From Acidimicrobiales bacterium (lineage in GTDB: Bacteria; Actinomycetota; Acidimicrobiia; Acidimicrobiales; Ilumatobacteraceae): a DNA stretch of 37,107 bases. Where the stretch lies: NCBI GenBank assembly GCA_030832455.1, contig JAURJB010000009.1, forward strand, positions 1 through 37,107, read 5' to 3'. The position numbers were made by a program, and so were the translations under genes. The notes beneath the pieces are model-generated. The model was not told where the DNA came from and did not search any database. It saw only the letters and a list, made by a program, of their open reading frames with translations. Below are positions 26,823 to 35,343 of this stretch, piece by piece (within the stretch, counting starts at the first letter, position 1; each line of letters begins with the position of its first letter).

Positions 26823-27551
26823 CTATATGTATTGAGTCAGTGCGAGCGCCGCTAACGCCGTCGCATTAAATGCAATGTGGGTAACGATGGCAAGCCCAAG
26901 TCGCTGAGTGCGCATGAAGCTCGCGCCAAGCACAATTGAAAAGGCAAACAAACCCGGGAACTCGGCAACCTGAAAATGGATTCCCGCAAACCACAACGAC
27001 GAAACAATCAAGGCTGGAATCTTGCCGATTGATGTCCCCAAATACTGTTGGATAAATCCTCGATAGATCACTTCTTCAACAAATGGCGCTCCAAACACAA
27101 CAACAAGAACAAGCACCACCATCCACCCACCCGATGCCGCATCAAACAAGCCCTTTGCGCGCTTTTCGACATTTTCTGAATTGAATACGGACGGAAAAAG
27201 CCAATTGAACGGGATGGTGACCGCGACAACCACAACAAGTTGACTCAATAATCCAAGTGGAATACCCCAAAGATCTCGGGCAGTAAATGAAATTGCAAAA
27301 TCACGTCGAACACTTCCCGAACCACTTCGCTTCGATAACGCTCGGAGCATCACCATAAACGGCACCCACAGAGTGAGCGCCGAAACAGCGAGCACCCAGG
27401 TAGGCAGGTCTTCTGCCCCGGAATAACCAAGTACCGAAAGAACTAGCAAGCTTGCGATGTTGGCAACCACATACGCTGCTAACCACCATGAGATAAGCCG
27501 AAACGGCGAAATACGCAAGAACGAATTAGCCAGCAAGACGATTTGGAACAA
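26823..27551 (-). CDS. CPBP-family intramembrane metalloprotease
   Basis: Up to 242 residues with about seven or eight hydrophobic segments and the three CPBP/Rce1 motifs: EEVIYRGFIQ (paired glutamates and Arg), WFAGIHFQ (His) and VTHIAFN (His plus Asn). Such proteases cleave membrane or prenylated substrates; many bacterial ones are of unknown target. The start is uncertain: TTG at 27551 overlaps the DUF3499 gene by 26 bp, while TTG at 27536 or 27518 would shorten the protein by 5 or 11 residues without touching the first TM. It is coupled to DUF3499 upstream. Confidence 0.85.
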   Translation of the reverse strand: MFQIVLLANSFLRISPFRLISWWLAAYVVANIASLLVLSVLGYSGAEDLPTWVLAVSALTLWVPFMVMLRALSKRSGSGSVRRDFAISFTARDLWGIPLGLLSQLVVVVAVTIPFNWLFPSVFNSENVEKRAKGLFDAASGGWMVVLVLVVVFGAPFVEEVIYRGFIQQYLGTSIGKIPALIVSSLWFAGIHFQVAEFPGLFAFSIVLGASFMRTQRLGLAIVTHIAFNATALAALALTQYI

Positions 27552-27756
27552 TCAATCGGAATCGATCGCGACGATCTTCCAAACGCCAACCACCCGGAAC
27601 CGTAAACCGGCGACCATGTGTCTCGCACAGGTCGTAGGCGTGCGGATCGACCTCTTCAGCCAAGTCATCAATCCAAACCAACGCACGACTGTATTGATAC
27701 GTCAATGTGAGAGCGGAATCATGCTTACAGGTTGGACGAGAACACTTACGGGCCAC
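27526..27756 (-). CDS. DUF3499 family protein
   Basis: 76 residues: ARKCSRPTCKHDSALTLTYQYSRALVWIDDL, then HAYDLCETHGRRFTVPGGWRLEDRR. The two Cys near the N-terminus and the Cys/His pair in DLCETH look like a small zinc site. This matches DUF3499, found almost only in Actinobacteria and usually beside manB, as in mycobacteria. Function unknown. The start is GTG 27756, six bases after TAGGTT. It is divergent from ftsH across 119 bp. Confidence 0.88.
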   Translation of the reverse strand: MARKCSRPTCKHDSALTLTYQYSRALVWIDDLAEEVDPHAYDLCETHGRRFTVPGGWRLEDRRDRFRLIVPNRLAG

Positions 27757-27762
27757 GTCTCA

Positions 27763-27768
27763 AACCTA
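27763..27768 (-). promoter_or_regulatory. TANNNT -10 for leaderless DUF3499 gene
   Basis: Minus strand TAGGTT (27768-27763), six bases, GTG at 27756, in the divergent region shared with ftsH. Confidence 0.5.
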
Positions 27769-27839
27769 ATTCTCACGTCGCCTCAATCGGCGGATTTCCC
27801 GCATGGCGGTGTGGCGTAACCCCAGACACAACCCACGAC

Positions 27840-27869
27840 ATGACACTTCAAGACTTCTGCCCGTAACAT
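27840..27869 (+). promoter_or_regulatory. ftsH promoter, leaderless
   Basis: ATGACA (27840-27845), an 18-bp spacer and TAACAT (27864-27869), then six bases and the GTG start at 27876. The -35 matches TTGACA at five of six positions. The predicted transcription start coincides with the first base of the start codon, and no ribosome site is visible. Confidence 0.65.
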
Positions 27870-27875
27870 GACCAC

Positions 27876-29804
27876 GTGAGCAAACTTCCACCACCCCCAC
27901 CCCCATCGTCATCACCAAAGCGTAAAAACCCCCTTGGTATTCCCGGCAAACAGAACCAGAACAAGTCAGGCAAAGAGCGCAGTTCGATGCCGCGTTGGGC
28001 CGTGTGGGTCTTAATTGCCATCGCGGCTGGACTCATTCTGGCGCCACGAATTTGGCCAGCATCCACTGCCACAAAGGTGACCTATACCGAATTTCTTGCA
28101 CTAGTCCAAAGCGGAAAAGTAAACAACGTAGAAATCAACAACCTGAACAACACCATTAGCGGAGTCATGGATGATGGCAGCGAGTTCGTCACAACGGGCG
28201 CAACGGCGTTGTCTGATGCCGACGAACAGCTACTCAAAGAAAAGGGTGTCGATTACGACTTCGCAACACCACAGGGCAACTTTTTTACCAATCTGATTCC
28301 TATTTTATTGCCATTCTTTTTGATCATGGGCTTCTTTATCTGGATGCAACGTCGTGCGATGGGCCAAGCAGGCAACATCATGTCGATTGGACGCAGCCGA
28401 GCAAAGAATTACAACGCTGACAAACCAAGCACCACGTTTGCTGATGTTGCTGGCTACGACGGAGTAAAGCAGGAGATCAAAGAAGTTGTTGACTTCTTGC
28501 GAATGCCAGAGCGCTTTAAAGAAATCGGAGCTCGGGTACCAAAGGGAATCTTGCTTGTTGGCCCTCCAGGAACCGGGAAAACTTTGTTTGCGCGCGCAGT
28601 TGCCGGTGAAGCAGGAGTTGGATTTCTTTCGGTAACGGGTTCTGACTTTATGGAAATGTTCGTCGGTGTGGGTGCAAGCCGCGTGCGCGACCTTTTTCAG
28701 CAAGCAGCAAAAATGGGACGTGCGATCATATTTATCGACGAAATTGACTCAATCGGCCGCAAGCGTGGTGCAGGACTTGGTGGCGGTCACGACGAACGTG
28801 AACAAACGCTAAACCAAATGCTCGCCGAGATGGACGGCTTTGAAGCCACCGAAGGCATCGTTGTTCTTGCGGCAACCAACCGCCCCGACATTCTCGACCC
28901 AGCGCTCCTTCGTCCAGGTAGATTCGATCGCCAAATCATCGTTCCATTGCCAGAGTCAGATGAGCGCCTTGCAATTCTGAAAGTTCACTCCCAGGGCAAG
29001 CGCATGGGAACCGACATCGATCTTGACACCATGGCAAAAGCTACGCCAGGAATGAGCGGTGCCGATCTTGCCAACCTTGTCAACGAGGCTGCATTGTTTG
29101 CAGTTCGCCGAGGCTCAACTCACATCGAACGAATTGACTTTGAGAACGCACGTGACCGCGTAGTGCTCGGTGCACGACGAGAAAGCCTTGTGCTTAACGC
29201 TGAGGAAAAGCGCGCAACCGCGTACCACGAAGGCGGCCACGCAGTTCTCGCAACAGTCTTGCCAAATAGCGATCCATTGCACAAAGTGACGATCCTTCCG
29301 CGCGGTATGGCTCTTGGTGTGACGTGGTCACTACCCGAAGAACGCCACACCTATTCACGTGAATACTTTGAAGATGTGATCTGCAAAGCCATGGGTGGTC
29401 GCGTTGCAGAGCAGATCGTCTTTGGGGCACTCAATAGCGGAGCAGCAAACGACCTCGAACAAGCAACAGGCATCGCCCGGCGCATGGTTCGCGAATGGGG
29501 CATGAGCGACGCAGTTGGACCAATGGCATTTGCAGGACAGCAACAGGTATTTCTCGGCGAGGACTTGATGACAAGTGGCCGTGAATACAGCGACGAAATG
29601 GCGCGCAAGATTGATGAAGAGATCAGTCGCATTTTGCGTGAGCAAGAGGCACGTGCACGCGTGACTCTAGAAAAGCATCGACGTGGTCTCGATCTCGTAG
29701 CACATGCGCTACTTGATCAAGAGACCATTGATGGTGCAATGGTGTCGCGCTTGATCCAGCAAGGTCTTGGCGAACCAAGTCGCCAAACAACACCAAACAA
29801 CTAG
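27876..29804 (+). CDS. ftsH: ATP-dependent zinc metalloprotease FtsH
   Basis: 642-residue membrane AAA+ protease that degrades misfolded membrane proteins and regulators. A proline-rich cytoplasmic start ([12 protein letters not shown]) precedes TM1 (about 41-60), a periplasmic domain (about 65-135) and TM2 (137-157). Walker A GPPGTGKT is at 229-236, Walker B IIFIDEID at 284-291, the arginine-finger region [20 protein letters not shown] at 333-352, and the zinc site HEGGH at 451-455 with D526 in ANDLEQAT. The middle Ala of the usual HEAGH is Gly, which keeps all catalytic residues. The stop shares a CTAG with that of the convergent thioredoxin-like gene. Confidence 0.96.
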   Translation: MSKLPPPPPPSSSPKRKNPLGIPGKQNQNKSGKERSSMPRWAVWVLIAIAAGLILAPRIWPASTATKVTYTEFLALVQSGKVNNVEINNLNNTISGVMDDGSEFVTTGATALSDADEQLLKEKGVDYDFATPQGNFFTNLIPILLPFFLIMGFFIWMQRRAMGQAGNIMSIGRSRAKNYNADKPSTTFADVAGYDGVKQEIKEVVDFLRMPERFKEIGARVPKGILLVGPPGTGKTLFARAVAGEAGVGFLSVTGSDFMEMFVGVGASRVRDLFQQAAKMGRAIIFIDEIDSIGRKRGAGLGGGHDEREQTLNQMLAEMDGFEATEGIVVLAATNRPDILDPALLRPGRFDRQIIVPLPESDERLAILKVHSQGKRMGTDIDLDTMAKATPGMSGADLANLVNEAALFAVRRGSTHIERIDFENARDRVVLGARRESLVLNAEEKRATAYHEGGHAVLATVLPNSDPLHKVTILPRGMALGVTWSLPEERHTYSREYFEDVICKAMGGRVAEQIVFGALNSGAANDLEQATGIARRMVREWGMSDAVGPMAFAGQQQVFLGEDLMTSGREYSDEMARKIDEEISRILREQEARARVTLEKHRRGLDLVAHALLDQETIDGAMVSRLIQQGLGEPSRQTTPNN

Positions 29805-30244
29805 TTACACGACTCATCATGCTGATGAGTCACACCATCTCGCACACGGGCTAACGCAGCCCAGATATCGGTTGCACTGGAAGGCCCTAAAAACCCTTTC
29901 TGCACTACCCCATCGCGGTCCACAATCAACAGAGTTGGCACTGCATCAATCGCATATTTCTTGTGCAGTTCGCGTTGTGCTGTGAATTCACAGACATCAA
30001 CTGCCACTGACTGCGACTCAAGCACACGCGCTTTACGTTCAATGTCTGCACAGGTTGCACAGGTTGCCGAAGTAAATGCCAGTACCAGCCACTCTGATGC
30101 CGGCTGTGCGAAATCTGTGCGATCAATCTGTGTTGGCATCTCGGGGCTTGCCTGAGTTGGCGCGACGTTAAGTCGATTGCGAAGCAAACGATTTGCGAGT
30201 ACCGCGATCAAGACAATTGCGACAACGATGACGAGGCGGATCAC
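29801..30244 (-). CDS. Membrane-anchored thioredoxin-like protein
   Basis: 147 residues. An N-terminal hydrophobic anchor (IRLVIVVAIVLIAVLANRLL, residues 2-21) is followed by a thioredoxin fold with FTSATCATCADIE (CxxC is Cys-Ala-Thr-Cys) and the cis-proline loop AVPTLLIVDRDGVV. It probably faces the outside and reduces or exchanges thiols in envelope proteins; the unusual CATC rather than CGPC leaves the direction open. GTG start at 30244 overlaps the DUF5719 stop (GTGA). It is the last gene of the envelope operon. Confidence 0.83.
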   Translation of the reverse strand: MIRLVIVVAIVLIAVLANRLLRNRLNVAPTQASPEMPTQIDRTDFAQPASEWLVLAFTSATCATCADIERKARVLESQSVAVDVCEFTAQRELHKKYAIDAVPTLLIVDRDGVVQKGFLGPSSATDIWAALARVRDGVTHQHDESCN

Positions 30245-31722
30245 GATTCATCCACTGGAGAAGGAAGCGTTGGTATCGCCAAAACCGCACTGCGACCAGG
30301 CAGATCATGGCCACGAAGCAACATGCGTTGCACCACTACCGGCGAGGATGCCTGAACAATGATCTCGCCTTCAGAAATACCAGCAGGGATTGCAACGACT
30401 GCAAGGCCACCCGCTGACAGCACCACCGACTCAAGCCCAGGAAGCGCCACCGAGCCTGCAGGCCCAACTTGAGACACACTGACCACTGACTCTGCTGGCG
30501 TTGCATTGAACACGATCAAAGCATCTCCGATACCAGATGACACTCCACTTGGTGCAGACCAAATGGTTGATGCAGCACCGTATGGCGCCCCCAAAACAAC
30601 CGAGGTCGCAACCGTATTTCCAATTCGTCGATTGATCACCTGTTCGACAACCACACCGGATGACACTTCACCCGGTACATCAACCGTTGACACAATCATT
30701 CCGTATCGGCCAGTCGGGACACCTGGGTACGAGCCTGTGTCGAACAGGGTTACGCGACCAGCAGGTGCGGTCAGGCTTGCGGGTTGTGTTATTGCGTCAG
30801 ACCCATCGCCCACAACAAATAACACGCTTAATGAAACATCTTCATCACTTGGATTAAGTATCACCAACTGCTCGTTTGCGCCTTCGATGTTTTCTCCATC
30901 GGCAAACCACCACTCGGGACTCGTTCCACTTGATCCAAGCGCCATCGTGTATCCCAACCGACCATCACCGAGATAATGCTGAGACCGACCAACGACAAGT
31001 TTGCCTGCGCTCGCTCGCACCGAGACAGCAAGCACAGGCTCATTGCGCGCACCTTCTTTCGCCATATTCAATGCAACAACAGAAAGCGGTGGAATGACGA
31101 ACCCTTGAAGATGCGCTGGTTCTCGCGTTGAGTCACGCGTGACAAAAGAAATGTCGACGACTGTTGAATCACTGTAAGGATTCGTCAACACTAAATTATG
31201 AAGACTGTCCGCGCCCGTGAAGCCATCAGCAAAATGCCACTCCGTAGCCGGCTCATTTGCGCACAACGCAACCGAGTTGCCTGCGGGATGATTGATCATC
31301 TGCTCCACCGAACCCACTCCACCAATGATTTCAACGATCACACTGATGTACGGTGACTCAATTCCTGCTCTGACATTTTCATAGACATGGGAACGCGCAG
31401 GAACTCCAACCGTGGAGTACACCGGCGCCACACCATTTCCTAAACGTGTAATCGTGGCGATGAAATCTGCATCTGAAGAATTCGAAATTGCAATGGTTCC
31501 TGAAATCGTTCCATCATTTCCGGGAACACCAGGACAAAACCAACTCGACGAAGATTGCGCCGCAGCAGAAACAAATGGCATTTCTAGTGCCACCGGACTG
31601 GCCGTCTCGGTGGTTTTTACGTCTCTGCCATCAATGAAAACCATGAGGCCAACAACCAGCAACGCTACAACGAAGGCAACGAGCTGAGAAATAGTGAGAT
31701 GTCTACGTTGTTGGCTCATCAC
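30241..31722 (-). CDS. DUF5719 family secreted/anchored protein
   Basis: 493 residues with one N-terminal TM or uncleaved signal (about 12-30, ISQLVAFVVALLVVGLMVFI) and a long beta-rich exterior domain. Repeated elements such as AISNSSDADFIATI, VLTNPYSDSTVVDISFV, ILNPSDEDVSLSVLFVV and IVFNATPAESVVSVSQV, alternating with EQMINHPAGNSVA / EQVINRRIGNTVA and WHFADGF / WWFADGE, show an internally repeated fold. This matches DUF5719, which in actinobacteria follows a large GT2 glycosyltransferase as it does here. The start GTG 31722 overlaps the GT2 stop; ATG 31719 is the alternative. Function unknown, but a role in surface polysaccharide assembly or attachment is plausible. Confidence 0.85.
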   Translation of the reverse strand: MMSQQRRHLTISQLVAFVVALLVVGLMVFIDGRDVKTTETASPVALEMPFVSAAAQSSSSWFCPGVPGNDGTISGTIAISNSSDADFIATITRLGNGVAPVYSTVGVPARSHVYENVRAGIESPYISVIVEIIGGVGSVEQMINHPAGNSVALCANEPATEWHFADGFTGADSLHNLVLTNPYSDSTVVDISFVTRDSTREPAHLQGFVIPPLSVVALNMAKEGARNEPVLAVSVRASAGKLVVGRSQHYLGDGRLGYTMALGSSGTSPEWWFADGENIEGANEQLVILNPSDEDVSLSVLFVVGDGSDAITQPASLTAPAGRVTLFDTGSYPGVPTGRYGMIVSTVDVPGEVSSGVVVEQVINRRIGNTVATSVVLGAPYGAASTIWSAPSGVSSGIGDALIVFNATPAESVVSVSQVGPAGSVALPGLESVVLSAGGLAVVAIPAGISEGEIIVQASSPVVVQRMLLRGHDLPGRSAVLAIPTLPSPVDES

Positions 31723-34700
31723 TTGCCCAACCCATTTAGCCGTCGTTTAAACCTGCCGAGATCAAACATTGCAGTAATCACAACCAGCCATAAGACCAAC
31801 TGAATCAACACGAAGACGTACCGAGTAAGCGGTGTATCAAATACCACCCGCGCAGAACCTGCGCTATCAACGTCGAATGCTGTTGTACCGCCAAAGGCGA
31901 CACGAGAACCGACCTCTTCACCATTCACTTCAAGTTTCAACCGCTCACTGAATGGAACAGCAAAATGCACGGTGGACGGCTCGACTTGGAACACATCGCT
32001 ACCGATGCCTTGACTGCGCGCAATTGGCGAAGCAGCACCGAGCGGAGATGACAGCAGCACGTCGTCTCCTGCTTGCTTACTCAGTTCGGCTGTCTGAGCA
32101 TCAACTACCGCAAGAGACGGAAGCCAAGCCATATTTTCATAAATCACAAGATCGCTTGCCTGATACACACGACGGAAGTCCAGTTGTGTTGCAAGCGCGC
32201 GTTGCAATTCACTCGGTGCCGGCAACGGACGAGACACCGTTGACTCTGCGCCATCGACAATGGGAACAACGATGTAACGCACGGCAAGCGGAGCTAACAA
32301 ACGCCCGCTTCTCACAGTTTCGCGATTGACAACCGCCAACATTGCATCACGAACCGAATCATGCAGCGGAGAAGCGTTGATCCAGCGATCACTAAACGTC
32401 AATTCGCCATCATCAGCAACAACGAAAAACACATCGTTAGTCAATCGCTGAGATGGCAAAGGCAACGTCAAGCGATTGCCGATGTAGAGAACGCTGTAGT
32501 CACCTTCGGGTGGGTCTTGCCGCATCTGGACATACAACTGGGCCACCGTTGTTTTCGATTGCCCCCATGATCCACCGACGCTCATTGACAAAGCAGGGAT
32601 CATTCCGACCAAAGACGCAACAACCGAAATTCCAACGATTGGCTTCCACCACCGATAGCTCATCGACAATTCGTCATCAAAAACAAAACCCGCGAGCGAT
32701 GCAGCACCAAGTGACACACCACAGCCAACAACAACCAGCATCATTCCAAAATCAGGCGTTGGAACACCAATCACATTTGCATCAACGAGCACCAACAGCA
32801 ACCCTGTTCCCACAACAAACAACAACGACCGCGTTGCCCACACAAACGTTGCCGATCGCGTGACTATCACGCTGATAAACACAGGAACATAGAGACCAAG
32901 CGCAATCACCCCAATCCGCAGGAAACCTCCATCAAATTGGGCGAGCTGAGCGAGGCCAACTCTGGACAGTGATTCGGCAGATAAACCAACTAATTGATCT
33001 AGCCAGCGAGAGTTAATGAACTCACTTGACCAAGGCGCATTGAGCACCAGCGCGCCAACCAACATGACACCAAGCAACAGAACCGGCCCGCGCAACGCTT
33101 TTCGCGAAACCCTTGCAATTGCACCACCGACAACCCACAGCAACACCAACCACACCAACAAGGACAGAAACGATGGAACAAACGCCGAGACAACTGCCGC
33201 CAACAACACTGATGCTGCAAGCATTTGTGTCTTTTTAGCACCACGCACATCAGATTCTGCCCGAACCATCATTCGCAACACCCACGGCACAATTGCATAC
33301 ACAATCAAAATGCTGAGCCTGCCTTTGTTGAGTGCGAAATACGGAAGCGGATTTGCCGCATACATCACCATGCCAACAGCGCGAGCGCGTATTGAGAAAA
33401 ACCCTGCAGGAACACGCCACATTCCGGCGATACCCACCAAAACCAATAACACAACACTCCACGTTTGCAACGCACCTAATTGACCAAAGAATGCAACTAC
33501 CGAGAGCGCGACAAGCATCATCCCAGTTGAATTCGACCCCGCTACCCCGAACCCTCCATTCGTCCAACCACTGAAATATGACGTGACTAGATTTCGTGCA
33601 GATTCTGATCCCTGACGCAATGGCAAGAACTCCCCCACGTGTTGCACACCCTCGGTCACAAATCCACGACTACCCACCAACACAAAGCAGACCACTGCAA
33701 TCGAAACAATGGACACCGTCCGTTGATGCTGAATTGCTTCTTTGGTGTCTCTTTGTGCAAATGCTGCTTGCTGAATTCGACGACTGCGTCGGCGGAAAAA
33801 TGATGTCACACGCGCACTCCCTGAAACCTGAAGGGCATGAATTTCACTCGCCACCACCCTGCGCAGTGGCCGAATCTCGGCGCGTCGCCGCACAATGTAA
33901 GGGATGTCGAACACAGCCCCACATGTTGCTCTTAGTGATGCAACGGCACTTTTTAGTCCACCACCAAAAAGACCAACCACAATTTGACCAATCGAAATCA
34001 GCAGCATCTGCAACACAACTAATGGCAACTGCCACCTGCCAGAAAGCGCAACAACACTGCGAACTCGATTTCTTGCTTGCTCTATCTCAAATGACTGTCC
34101 ATCAGTTCGAGTGGCTATTTGATTTCGGTGACGTGCCTTTGCAGCGGGAACAATCAATACTCGCGCACCACTTAAGTGCACACGCCAACACAGATCAATG
34201 TCTTCTCCGAAGAATTCAATGTGTCGATCAAATCCTCCAAGTTCGCGAAACAAATCTGAACGAATAAGCAAACATGCACTCGACAGCGCAAAGACGTCTC
34301 GAACACTGTCGTGCTGTTCCTGATCTTTTTCGTTGAGACCAATCGTTGGTTCAATCTCACCGATCCGATCCACGTGTATACCCACACTTTGCAATATGGA
34401 CGGATCATCCCACTCGACCAACTTCGGTCCTACAACACCAGCGTTAGATCGAAAAACCTCTTCCACCATCAGCTCGATTGCCTGCGGTTCGAGCGCAACG
34501 TCATCATGCAACAGACAGAAAAAGCCACCATCACCCTCAACAAGGCGACTGACCTCATTAATTACTGCCCCGTAGCCAGGATTACCCGACACCCGACGGA
34601 CTACGGCATGAGGCATCAACGAAGCAATGACATCTGCTGGGTCAACCGGCACGTCAATAGCCATGTCAACCGCAACATCAACCAGTTCCGATGATGTGTC

Positions 34701-34877
34701 TTCGACGATAAAGAACAGTGACTGCAGCTGGGGGTAGGACTGGTTCGCCAGCGCCTCTACCGCTTCACGAAACCAAGGCCCAGGTTGGTAGACCACCATG
34801 GCGGCCACCACAGGCGGTGCCACCGCGGTCCTGAGCGGCCCATCTCCTTGAAACTCACGATCATCAGGATTTATCAC
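31719..34877 (-). CDS. Large GT2 glycosyltransferase fused to a polytopic membrane domain
   Basis: 1052 residues. The N-terminal GT2 catalytic domain (about 20-270) has VVAAMVVYQPGPWFREAVEALANQ, a CLLHDDVALEP metal-binding acidic motif, SSACLLIRSDLFRELGGFDRHIEFFGEDIDLCWRVHLSG and a closing RHRNQIA. A TM segment follows near 295-320, then a cluster of hydrophobic segments from about 390 to 760, an exterior domain (about 765-1010), and a last TM near 1015-1040. The architecture implies attachment of a sugar to a lipid- or polymer-linked acceptor at the membrane. Sugar and acceptor are unknown. Start GTG 34877, with TAGCCT nine bases upstream. First gene of the operon. Confidence 0.86.
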   Translation of the reverse strand: MINPDDREFQGDGPLRTAVAPPVVAAMVVYQPGPWFREAVEALANQSYPQLQSLFFIVEDTSSELVDVAVDMAIDVPVDPADVIASLMPHAVVRRVSGNPGYGAVINEVSRLVEGDGGFFCLLHDDVALEPQAIELMVEEVFRSNAGVVGPKLVEWDDPSILQSVGIHVDRIGEIEPTIGLNEKDQEQHDSVRDVFALSSACLLIRSDLFRELGGFDRHIEFFGEDIDLCWRVHLSGARVLIVPAAKARHRNQIATRTDGQSFEIEQARNRVRSVVALSGRWQLPLVVLQMLLISIGQIVVGLFGGGLKSAVASLRATCGAVFDIPYIVRRRAEIRPLRRVVASEIHALQVSGSARVTSFFRRRSRRIQQAAFAQRDTKEAIQHQRTVSIVSIAVVCFVLVGSRGFVTEGVQHVGEFLPLRQGSESARNLVTSYFSGWTNGGFGVAGSNSTGMMLVALSVVAFFGQLGALQTWSVVLLVLVGIAGMWRVPAGFFSIRARAVGMVMYAANPLPYFALNKGRLSILIVYAIVPWVLRMMVRAESDVRGAKKTQMLAASVLLAAVVSAFVPSFLSLLVWLVLLWVVGGAIARVSRKALRGPVLLLGVMLVGALVLNAPWSSEFINSRWLDQLVGLSAESLSRVGLAQLAQFDGGFLRIGVIALGLYVPVFISVIVTRSATFVWATRSLLFVVGTGLLLVLVDANVIGVPTPDFGMMLVVVGCGVSLGAASLAGFVFDDELSMSYRWWKPIVGISVVASLVGMIPALSMSVGGSWGQSKTTVAQLYVQMRQDPPEGDYSVLYIGNRLTLPLPSQRLTNDVFFVVADDGELTFSDRWINASPLHDSVRDAMLAVVNRETVRSGRLLAPLAVRYIVVPIVDGAESTVSRPLPAPSELQRALATQLDFRRVYQASDLVIYENMAWLPSLAVVDAQTAELSKQAGDDVLLSSPLGAASPIARSQGIGSDVFQVEPSTVHFAVPFSERLKLEVNGEEVGSRVAFGGTTAFDVDSAGSARVVFDTPLTRYVFVLIQLVLWLVVITAMFDLGRFKRRLNGLGK

Positions 34878-34961
34878 GGCCTAAATAGGCTAGTTGCCCC
34901 CTGCCCAGCCAGTCCCCAACCACCATCTAGGCCAAGTCACCTCAATAATCTCGTAAGTCGC

Positions 34962-34990
34962 TTGCAATAGTTAGCACCTATAGATACAAT
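34962..34990 (+). promoter_or_regulatory. Promoter of the small-protein/flippase operon
   Basis: TTGCAA (34962-34967), exactly 17 bp, TACAAT (34985-34990): four and five matches to the -35 and -10 consensus, the best promoter in the window. A start near 34997 gives a 5' UTR of about 47 nt containing AAGGAG before the ATG at 35044. The rest of the 166-bp divergent gap (34878-35043) shows no other clear structure. Confidence 0.65.
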
Positions 34991-35043
34991 TATTTGCACG
35001 TACTATCCATGCGGCCCATACAGCCGTTGACAAGGAGCCCACC

Positions 35044-35343
35044 ATGAAGATCCCAGGAATCGACCTCACTAAGTTTGATGTCCAAGCCGTCACCTCCCGA
35101 CTTCCGCACATTCCCACCGACAAAGTGGTGACACTTGCAAAGGATGCTGCATACACCACCGTCGGATTTGGCGTGTTGGCATTTCAAAAGTCCCAAGTAC
35201 GACGTCGCGAAATTACAGAAGAGATTCAAGCCAAACTGCCTGCGGTAGCAACAGAAGCAGTAACGAAGGCGACATCTGCACTCACTAACCTACGAGGGCT
35301 TGTCAAATTCGCAAAACCATCAGCAACCGAACAACACAACTAG
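35044..35343 (+). CDS. Small conserved-looking protein of unknown function
   Basis: 99 residues, not recognised. The ATG has an ideal AAGGAG six bases upstream and a strong promoter, so it is certainly meant to be translated. The N-terminus (KIPGIDLTKFDVQAVTSRLPHIPTDKVVTLAKDA) is followed by a short hydrophobic stretch AAYTTVGFGVLAFQ (about 35-48), then a charged helix QKSQVRRREITEEIQAKLPAVATEAVTKATSALTNLRGLV. No cysteines. It could be a peripheral membrane or coiled-coil protein. Its last 44 bases overlap the flippase gene, suggesting a shared role in the envelope pathway. Confidence 0.75.
   Translation: MKIPGIDLTKFDVQAVTSRLPHIPTDKVVTLAKDAAYTTVGFGVLAFQKSQVRRREITEEIQAKLPAVATEAVTKATSALTNLRGLVKFAKPSATEQHN

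Noticed and set aside
27876-29804. Degenerate FtsH zinc site (HEGGH instead of HEAGH)
   Set aside because: The changed residue is not a ligand; both His and the Glu are intact, so the enzyme should be active.
33596-34267. 223-codon plus-strand open frame inside the GT2 gene
   Set aside because: Shadow of the catalytic domain on the other strand; rich in His, Gln and Cys with no family resemblance and no initiation signals.
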